From the NCBI GenBank assembly GCA_003446315.1, contig DMBA01000368.1, forward strand, positions 1 through 11,599: 11,599 nt of DNA, given 5' to 3'. The DNA is from Ruminococcus sp. (GTDB taxonomy: Bacteria > Bacillota > Clostridia > Oscillospirales > Ruminococcaceae). The notes below the pieces were generated by a model. That model made no database searches and had not been told where the DNA came from. It saw only the letters and a program-made list of their open reading frames with translations. The number at the start of each line of letters is the position of its first letter. Positions within the stretch are counted from its first letter, which is position 1. Shown one piece after another: positions 6,299-11,599 of the stretch. The position numbers were made by a program, and so were the translations under genes.

Positions 6299-7459
6299 AT
6301 GGCAGAGATTCGGTTTCAGGCAGGCGGAACAGCGCTGTCAGCATTTCGGGATGCGCTGCGCAGGGAAGGGATTGCCTGCAAGGGGCAGCAGATACAGGCA
6401 GGCGAATTTTATGCGGCATGTTCGGTGCGGGATGAGCCGCATCTGCGGGCATTGGCGGAGACATATGCCGTCACGCTGACGATCCTGCACCGCAGCGGAT
6501 TGCGTTACAGGCTTGCGCCGTATCGGTATCGTTTCGGGATTCTGTTCGGATTTTTGCTTGGCGGGATGCTGATTTACTGGTGCAATGCAGGCATCCGGCA
6601 GATTGAGATCACGGGAAACGAGCGCGTTTCGGATGATGAAGTGCTGCATGCGCTGGCGGAATTGGGCGTGCAGTACGGCACAAGGTTCCGTGATTTGCCG
6701 TACACATATCTGGAGCAGCGGATGCGGCTGAGCATCCATGATATTGAATGGATCACGATGCGGCACACCGGCGGGCGGCTGATCGTTGACATGACAGAGG
6801 AGCGCCTGCCGCCGGAGATGGTGCATGACCGGATGCCGGCGAATCTGATCGCAGCGGTACCGGCACAGATCACGAAAGTAGATGTACGCGGCGGGCATGC
6901 GGTATGCAAAGCGGGCGATACGGTCAAAGCGGGTGCGGTGCTGATTACCGGCGTACAGGAAGACGCACGCGGATTCAGCCGGTATTATCATGCAGACGGG
7001 ATCGTGCGCGGGATCTACACAGCGGAATTCACAGAAGAGCAGCCGTTTGTGGCAGAGATCCCTGTGCGGGGGCAAACGCAGACAGAAACGGTGCTTTCGG
7101 TTTTCGGAAAGCGGCTGCCGATGACCTTTGGATTCCGTGCGCCGGAAGATCTGTCGCAGGTGATCTATGAGGAAGATGCCGATCCGCTGATGCTGTTCGG
7201 GCGGCGCACACCGCTGACGGTTCTGCATTGCCGGTACACACCGCGGGAGACAGCGATCACGGTATTTTCGGAAGCAGAAGCGCGGAAGAAACTGGAAGAA
7301 TCAGCTGCCCGATACGAGCAAAATTTCCATGCAGAAGATGTGATTATGAGCAGAGAAGCGGAATTTACACGCACAGATTTGGGCATTTCGCTGAAAATCA
7401 ACTATGTATTTGAAGGTGTTATCGGGAAAAGCAGTGAAATTTTTGTGAAATTATCCTAA
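6299..7459 (+). CDS. yqfD: Sporulation protein YqfD
   Basis: Predicted 386-aa membrane protein of the YqfD family (stage IV sporulation), expressed with YqfC in the mother cell. Residues 1-75 form a soluble domain starting MAEIRFQAGG. A single membrane segment lies at about 79-96 (FGILFGFLLGGMLIYW). A large external part follows, whose first section (about 99-170, IRQIEITGNERVSDDEVL onward) resembles a POTRA-like fold. Length agrees with the family. Start choice is uncertain. The ATG at 6299 has AGGGA five bases upstream and gives the usual short N-terminus. The ATG at 6269 overlaps the yqfC stop (ATGA), suggesting translational coupling, but lacks a clear ribosome binding site and would add ten residues. 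No hairpin terminator is seen after the stop. Confidence 0.88.
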   Translation: MAEIRFQAGGTALSAFRDALRREGIACKGQQIQAGEFYAACSVRDEPHLRALAETYAVTLTILHRSGLRYRLAPYRYRFGILFGFLLGGMLIYWCNAGIRQIEITGNERVSDDEVLHALAELGVQYGTRFRDLPYTYLEQRMRLSIHDIEWITMRHTGGRLIVDMTEERLPPEMVHDRMPANLIAAVPAQITKVDVRGGHAVCKAGDTVKAGAVLITGVQEDARGFSRYYHADGIVRGIYTAEFTEEQPFVAEIPVRGQTQTETVLSVFGKRLPMTFGFRAPEDLSQVIYEEDADPLMLFGRRTPLTVLHCRYTPRETAITVFSEAEARKKLEESAARYEQNFHAEDVIMSREAEFTRTDLGISLKINYVFEGVIGKSSEIFVKLS

Positions 7460-7463
7460 AACT

Positions 7464-7493
7464 ATTTCATTTTTCATCGGTTTGTGGTATAAT
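7464..7493 (+). promoter_or_regulatory. Extended -10 promoter ahead of phoH
   Basis: TATAAT at 7488-7493 is preceded by TGG (7485-7487), giving the extended -10 form TGnTATAAT. The -35 region (about 7464-7470, ATTTCAT) is a poor match, as is common with extended -10 promoters. It lies just after the yqfD stop and about 43 bases before the phoH ATG. It would free phoH, ybeY, era and recO from the sporulation promoter of yqfC-yqfD. Confidence 0.75.
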
Positions 7494-7513
7494 GGAAATA
7501 GAATTTTATGCAA

Positions 7514-7519
7514 AAGGAG
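7514..7519 (+). promoter_or_regulatory. AAGGAG ribosome binding site at unusual distance from phoH
   Basis: This is the only strong Shine-Dalgarno match upstream of phoH, yet it is 17 bases from the phoH ATG (7537). A TGA at 7525-7527 blocks any in-frame start further upstream. Only four bases after the site lies GTG (7524), in another frame, opening a 16-codon reading frame to 7574. Confidence 0.6.
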
Positions 7520-7536
7520 TCTCGTGAAAACCACAC

Positions 7537-8532
7537 ATGGCAGAACGTATTTGGGAAGCGGCGAATACCGATGAGATCGCCGCAGTATTCGGTAGCTATG
7601 ACGTCAATGTGAACATGCTGCAAAAGCAGTTTCATGTTGTGATTGTCAACCGCGGCACCGGTGTCAAGATTACCGGCTCCGAGGAGCAGATTGAAAAAGC
7701 GGTGCAGGCACTGGATGTCCTGCTGCAAAATGTACGGCGCGGAAACGGCTTGAACGATCAGACCGTCCGCTATGTCGCCACAATGGTCGCAGACAATGCC
7801 GCAGAGGAAGTGAAAGCGCTGACAGCAGATGCCGTCAGTGTCACCGTCACAGGAAAGGCAGTCCGGCCGCGCACGGTGGGGCAGAAGCGATATCTGGAAG
7901 CGATCGGCTCCAATACGATTGTACTGGGCATCGGGCCTGCGGGCACCGGCAAAACATATCTTGCAGTAGCGATGGCGGTGAAGGCGCTGAAAGCGCACGA
8001 CATCAGCCGGATCATCCTGACAAGACCGGCAGTGGAAGCGGGCGAAAAGCTGGGCTTCCTGCCCGGCGATCTGCAAGATAAAGTTGACCCGTATCTCCGT
8101 CCGCTTTATGATGCACTGTTTGAGATGCTGGGAGCCGAAACGGTCGAGCGTGATCTGGAAAAGAATATTATCGAGATCGCACCGCTTGCGTATATGCGCG
8201 GACGGACGCTTGACAATGCATTCATTATTCTGGATGAAGCGCAGAACACGACATCAGAGCAGATCAAAATGTTCCTGACGCGGCTTGGCGAAGGGAGCAA
8301 AATGGTCATCACCGGCGATATCACGCAGATCGACCTGCCGGATCCGCACAGATCGGGCTTGATCGAAGCGATGAAAGTGCTTGGCGATGTCGAGGACATT
8401 GTGATCCATCAGTTCTCGGAAAAGGATGTTGTCCGTCACAAGCTGGTGCAGGACATCATCACTGCTTACGCGAACTATGAACATAAACACACGCAAAATA
8501 CACACGAAAGGAAAAAGAATCGAAATGGCTAA
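7537..8532 (+). CDS. phoH: PhoH-family ATPase
   Basis: Predicted 331-aa cytoplasmic P-loop protein. The N-terminal region (about 21-65) resembles the KH-like nucleic-acid-binding domain of Bacillus-type PhoH. The C-terminal ATPase shows Walker A GPAGTGKT (133-140), the TRPAVEAGEKLGFLPGD segment (162-178), Walker B IILDEAQN (230-237) and the later VITGDITQIDLP motif. PhoH is linked to RNA metabolism and is almost always next to ybeY; its exact role is unsettled. Length matches the family. The ATG at 7537 is the first possible start in this frame after a stop, but its ribosome binding site is 17 bases away. The last eight bases overlap ybeY, indicating coupled translation. Confidence 0.95.
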   Translation: MAERIWEAANTDEIAAVFGSYDVNVNMLQKQFHVVIVNRGTGVKITGSEEQIEKAVQALDVLLQNVRRGNGLNDQTVRYVATMVADNAAEEVKALTADAVSVTVTGKAVRPRTVGQKRYLEAIGSNTIVLGIGPAGTGKTYLAVAMAVKALKAHDISRIILTRPAVEAGEKLGFLPGDLQDKVDPYLRPLYDALFEMLGAETVERDLEKNIIEIAPLAYMRGRTLDNAFIILDEAQNTTSEQIKMFLTRLGEGSKMVITGDITQIDLPDPHRSGLIEAMKVLGDVEDIVIHQFSEKDVVRHKLVQDIITAYANYEHKHTQNTHERKKNRNG

Positions 8533-9034
8533 ATTAAAAGTATATATCAAGGACAGTCAGCATGAGGTAAAGATCCCGGTCGGCATCCGTCTGCTGATCC
8601 GCCGCTGCTGTCAGGCAGTTCTGACAACGGAAAACTTCGGGCATGATACCGAAGTAAGCGTATCGTTTGTGAACAATGAAGAGATTCGCAAACTGAATGC
8701 GCAGTATCGCAACAAGGATATGGAAACAGATGTATTGTCGTTCCCGCTTTGCGAGGGCGATCATCTGGAGATCAATTCCGAAAACGGTTTTGTACTGCTG
8801 GGCGATATTGTTATTTCGATGGAAATGGCAGTCAAGCAGGCAAAGATGTACGGACATGTTCTGGAGCGTGAAGTTGCATTCCTGACGGTGCATTCCATGC
8901 TGCATCTTCTGGGATATGACCATGAAGCATCGCCGCTGGAGCAGCGCCAGATGCGTGAAAAGGAAGAATCGGTGCTGGAAAAGCTCGGTTTTTCGAGGGA
9001 TACCAGTTATATTGTTCCGGAGGAGCAGGAGTAA
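8525..9034 (+). CDS. ybeY: Endoribonuclease YbeY
   Basis: Predicted 169-aa metal-dependent endoribonuclease acting in 16S rRNA 3'-end maturation and ribosome quality control. The Zn-binding H-x3-H-x5-H motif is intact: His123, His127 and His133 in HSMLHLLGYDH. The conserved Arg of the active site is probably Arg62 in NAQYRNKD, followed by TDVLSFP. The second residue of the His motif is Ser where Gly is usual; this is minor. The ATG at 8525 overlaps the phoH stop by eight bases (frame +1), with AAGGA about 12 bases upstream. Its stop is three bases before era. It is next to era, another 16S rRNA maturation factor. Confidence 0.95.
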   Translation: MAKLKVYIKDSQHEVKIPVGIRLLIRRCCQAVLTTENFGHDTEVSVSFVNNEEIRKLNAQYRNKDMETDVLSFPLCEGDHLEINSENGFVLLGDIVISMEMAVKQAKMYGHVLEREVAFLTVHSMLHLLGYDHEASPLEQRQMREKEESVLEKLGFSRDTSYIVPEEQE

Positions 9035-9037
9035 TAC

Positions 9038-9949
9038 ATGCAGGATAACAGCAAGACAAAAATTCTGTTTGCAGCGATTGCCGGTCATACGAATGCCGGA
9101 AAGTCCTCGCTGCTGAATGCAGTCATCGGGGAAAAGATCGCATCGGTCAGTCCGAAGCCGCAGACAACGCGCACACGGATCACAGGCATCCGGAATATCG
9201 GTGAAACGCAGCTTGTGTTTACGGATACACCGGGACTGCACCGTTCCCAGACGAAGCTCGGCGAACAGATGCTGAAAGCGGCGCGGGAAGCGGTATCGGA
9301 TATTGATTGTGTGATTTTCATGCAGGATTGCACGAAGCCGCTTGGCGAGCAGGAGCAGACGATGCTGGATAATCTGACAAAGCAGGGGACGGCGGTCATA
9401 TTCATTTATAATAAGATCGACCTGCTGAGTGACAAATCGAAGCTCGTCCCGCTTTTGGCGGAAGCGGAGAACCGCTGGCATCCGCGGGCATTGATCCCGG
9501 TATCGGTCATCAAAAACGACGGTGTACAGGCAGTGATTGATGAGCTGATGCAGCTTGCAGTCCCCGGCCCGCATTATTTCCCGGAGGAAATGATTACCGA
9601 TCAGCCGGAGCGCGTGCTGGCAGCGGAACTGGTGCGGGAGCAGCTTTTATATCTGCTTCAGGATGAGGTACCGCACGGCATCGCTGTCGTGACGGAATCG
9701 TTCTCGGAACGTGATGACAAAGACCTGCTGAATATCTCGGTCTTGATCTACTGTGAAAAGGAATCGCACAAGCGGATCATCATCGGCAAGAACGGTGCCA
9801 TGCTGAAAAAAGTGGGTGCAAATGCGCGGCGGGAGCTGGAAAAATTCTTCCGGATCCAGGTCAATTTGCAGACATGGGTGAAGGTGAAGGAAGACTGGCG
9901 GAACCGTGATATGATGCTCCGGCAGTTCGGATTGAATGCGAACGACTGA
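9038..9949 (+). CDS. era: GTPase Era
   Basis: Predicted 303-aa Ras-like GTPase with a C-terminal KH domain that binds the 3' end of 16S rRNA during 30S assembly. G1 is GHTNAGKS (16-23), G2 TTRTRI (43-48), G3 DTPG (63-66), G4 NKID (125-128) and G5 near PVSV (154-157). The KH loop GKNG is at 250-253, and the total length is normal for Era. The G1 loop differs from the usual GRPNVGKST of Era, with His-Thr for Arg-Pro, Ala for Val and Ser for the last Thr, and is closer to that of HflX. The KH domain and gene position still make Era firm. GGAG sites lie in the end of ybeY, three bases before the ATG. Confidence 0.94.
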   Translation: MQDNSKTKILFAAIAGHTNAGKSSLLNAVIGEKIASVSPKPQTTRTRITGIRNIGETQLVFTDTPGLHRSQTKLGEQMLKAAREAVSDIDCVIFMQDCTKPLGEQEQTMLDNLTKQGTAVIFIYNKIDLLSDKSKLVPLLAEAENRWHPRALIPVSVIKNDGVQAVIDELMQLAVPGPHYFPEEMITDQPERVLAAELVREQLLYLLQDEVPHGIAVVTESFSERDDKDLLNISVLIYCEKESHKRIIIGKNGAMLKKVGANARRELEKFFRIQVNLQTWVKVKEDWRNRDMMLRQFGLNAND

Positions 9950-10014
9950 ATGTAAAAAAGTCTGATGCATGAAGCTGCATTTTCTGCATATGCTAAAGCC
10001 GGAGGTGCAGGCAT

Positions 10015-10215
10015 ATGCATACAGAAAACGCATATTTCAGCGGAAAAATGGCAGAGAAGAAGCAGCAGAAGTGCTGGGATGCATTTTGTCAGACCGGCAG
10101 TGTTGCGGATTATCTGCAATACCGCGCAAGCTGTGAACGTGCGGAGGGAAACGCCAATGGCGGCAACACATTTGACGGTCAAGGGGCTGGTCATACGGGA
10201 AACACCGTTTCATGA
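10015..10215 (+). CDS. yqzL: Small YqzL-like protein overlapping recO
   Basis: A 66-aa frame opens with ATG at 10015, eight bases after a perfect GGAGGT (10001-10006), the best ribosome binding site in this part of the window. Residues about 20-37 (CWDAFCQTGSVADYLQYR) match the pattern of YqzL, W-x2-F-x2-TG-x4-YL-x-Y, and YqzL lies between era and recO in Bacillus. YqzL is about 47 aa there and has no known function. The last 20 or so residues lie in the overlap with recO (59 bases, other frame) and resemble no YqzL part I recall. Translation to the stop at 10213-10215 would pass the recO start, suggesting coupling. Confidence 0.75.
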   Translation: MHTENAYFSGKMAEKKQQKCWDAFCQTGSVADYLQYRASCERAEGNANGGNTFDGQGAGHTGNTVS

Positions 10216-10912
10216 TGCGGACAAGCTGTTTGATCTGCTGACAGAAAACGGCATCCTGACCGTGCAGGCGCGTTCTGTCCGGAAGCCCGGCAGCAAATAT
10301 GCCGCTGTCACACAGTTATTTGCTTACGGAGAATTCTGCCTGCGCAGCAGCAAAGACCGGTATTATCTGGACAGCGCAGTCTCGCTGAACCTGTTTTACG
10401 GCATCCGGACAGATCTGGATGCGCTTGCGCTGGCATCTTATCTTTCAGAGCTTATTCGGAAAACCACATCCGATCAGCCGCAGCCGCAGATTCTGCGGCT
10501 GTGTCTGCTTGCATTGCATCATCTTTCGGAGCATGACCGTGCACCGGAGATGATAAAGGCAGCGTTTGAACTGCGTCTGCTGGCGGAGCTTGGCTTGATG
10601 CCGAATCTGGTATGCTGTCCGGTATGCATGCGGTATGATGTTGAAGATCCGGTGTTCCGGATCGACGAAGCGGATGTATTCTGCGCATCGTGCCTGTATG
10701 TGCACAAGCTGCATGATTATCCGGCAACAGCGTCCGTATTGCAGGCAGCGCGGCATGTGTTATATGCAGAGCCGGATCGGGTGTTTGCCTTCCGGATGCA
10801 CGGAAGGAGTGCCGCGCAGTTTGCGGGTTATGCGGAAAAATATCTGCTTTACAGACTCGGCGGCACATTTCCGGCGCTGGAGATCTATAAGGAGATGACA
10901 GCGAAGACCTGA
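10157..10912 (+). CDS. recO: DNA repair protein RecO
   Basis: Predicted 251-aa recombination mediator of the RecF pathway, which helps load RecA onto single-stranded DNA. The N-terminal OB-fold region shows LVIRETPFHDADKLFDLLTENG (11-32) followed by SVRKPGSK (40-47). A Zn-finger is visible as C154-x2-C157 and C176-x2-C179, as in other Gram-positive RecO. Length is typical. The frame is open from 9965, but GGAGGG eight bases before the ATG at 10157, and the usual family N-terminus, fix the start there. The beginning overlaps the yqzL-like gene. It is followed after 35 bases by mutS2. Confidence 0.93.
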   Translation: MAATHLTVKGLVIRETPFHDADKLFDLLTENGILTVQARSVRKPGSKYAAVTQLFAYGEFCLRSSKDRYYLDSAVSLNLFYGIRTDLDALALASYLSELIRKTTSDQPQPQILRLCLLALHHLSEHDRAPEMIKAAFELRLLAELGLMPNLVCCPVCMRYDVEDPVFRIDEADVFCASCLYVHKLHDYPATASVLQAARHVLYAEPDRVFAFRMHGRSAAQFAGYAEKYLLYRLGGTFPALEIYKEMTAKT

Positions 10913-10947
10913 TTGAACGCGAACAGAGAGAACCAAAAAGGATATTT

Positions 10948-11599
10948 ATGAATACAAAGCTATCACAGGATTACATCACATTGGAGCTGCATAAGGTGCT
11001 GGAGAAGCTGGCACAGGAAGCAGCGAATGAAAAGACGAAAGAGCTTGCACGGTCGCTGAAACCGGATACCGATCCGGCGCGGGTGCGGTATGCATTGCAG
11101 CAGACCGAGGATGCATTTCAGTTATCGGTGCGATTCGGCGCACCGGGATTTGACAGCTTTCAGGATGTCTGTGCAGCGGTGCGGAGAACGCAGTCCGGCG
11201 CACGGGTATCGCTGAAGGAGCTGTTGGAGATCGCACGTTTGCTGCGGCAGATCTCGTCATTGTCGGATTGGTATGCGCACTGCGATCAGGTGCAGACAAC
11301 GCTTTCCGATTTGTTTGAGCGATTGCAGCCGAATCCGTATCTTGCAGATTTGCTGGAGCGCTCGATCGAAACAGAGGAACGGCTTTCCGATGCAGCAAGT
11401 CCCGCATTGGGACAGATCCGGCGCAAGATCACGCAGGCAGGAGTCCGGCTGCGGGAGAAGCTGGAAAAGATGATCCGTTCCGCATCCATGCAGACCTATT
11501 TGCAGGAACAGATCATCACGATCCGGGACGGCAGATATGTCATTCCGGTCAAAGCGGAGCACCGCGGCGATGTGGCGGGCTTGATCCACGACACATCCG
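10948..11599 (+). CDS. mutS2: MutS2, 5' part only
   Basis: The frame from ATG 10948 runs open through the right edge of the window (217 complete codons). AAGGA lies six bases upstream. The visible part matches the MutS2 N-terminus: a helical opening MNTKLSQDYITLELHKVLEKL, the stretch VSLKELLEIARLLRQI, and ITIRDGRYVIPVKAEHRGDV followed by GLIHDTS. MutS2 is about 780-790 aa, so roughly a quarter is present; the ATPase and the C-terminal Smr nuclease domain lie outside. MutS2 limits recombination in some bacteria and acts in rescue of collided ribosomes in Bacillus. Position after recO fits the same transcript. Confidence 0.92.
   Translation, partial: MNTKLSQDYITLELHKVLEKLAQEAANEKTKELARSLKPDTDPARVRYALQQTEDAFQLSVRFGAPGFDSFQDVCAAVRRTQSGARVSLKELLEIARLLRQISSLSDWYAHCDQVQTTLSDLFERLQPNPYLADLLERSIETEERLSDAASPALGQIRRKITQAGVRLREKLEKMIRSASMQTYLQEQIITIRDGRYVIPVKAEHRGDVAGLIHDTS

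Noticed and set aside
9950..10014. A possible terminator between era and yqzL
   Set aside because: Only a 5-bp TGCAT-type repeat is present with no GC-rich stem or T-run after it.
9965..10156. Extended RecO N-terminus of 64 residues
   Set aside because: The ATG at 10157 has a good GGAGGG site and gives the normal family N-terminus; the extension overlaps the yqzL-like gene and resembles no RecO.

Overview
The window reads as an ordinary chromosomal stretch of an endospore-forming member of the Clostridia. It is most like the Oscillospiraceae/Ruminococcus group. The evidence is YlbJ, YqfC and YqfD (found only in spore formers), the clustered order yqfC-yqfD-phoH-ybeY-era-yqzL-recO, strong AGGAGG-type ribosome binding sites, and a codon use that looks slightly above half GC by eye. 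The genus is inference. Nothing mobile is seen: no insertion sequence, CRISPR array, tRNA or rRNA.

Left arm, all on the minus strand, reading right to left from about 5950 to 1: ylbJ; a 182-aa Cys4 protein with a Pro/Ala-rich tail, which has its own consensus sigma-A promoter; a strong intercistronic hairpin; a membrane-anchored protein with six 26-residue Cys/His repeats and two bacterial SH3 domains; an unrecognised 145-aa protein; a pyrimidine-nucleoside phosphorylase; and an SGNH hydrolase. The unit ends at a clear intrinsic terminator (46-100). The last four genes are 14 to 32 bases apart and probably form one operon. A second hairpin lies at the extreme left end.

Centre (5954-6041): a divergent promoter region between two sporulation loci. 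A CATACATT box facing yqfC matches the -10 of sigma-E, and a weaker CATAAAAT faces ylbJ.

Right arm, all on the plus strand: yqfC and yqfD (sporulation), then a TGGTATAAT promoter that appears to restart transcription for housekeeping genes: phoH (ATPase), ybeY (rRNA endonuclease), era (ribosome-assembly GTPase), a small yqzL-like gene, recO (recombination) and the 5' part of mutS2, which runs off the window. Genes often inserted in this cluster in other Firmicutes (yqfF between phoH and ybeY; dgkA and cdd between ybeY and era) are absent.

I found no wholly new system. The points most worth a second look are the intercistronic hairpin whose non-Watson-Crick positions are tolerated only in the minus-strand RNA, the yqzL-like gene overlapping recO, the Cys/His-repeat SH3 protein, the unusual G1 loop of Era, the ambiguous translation start of phoH, and the back-to-back sporulation promoters.
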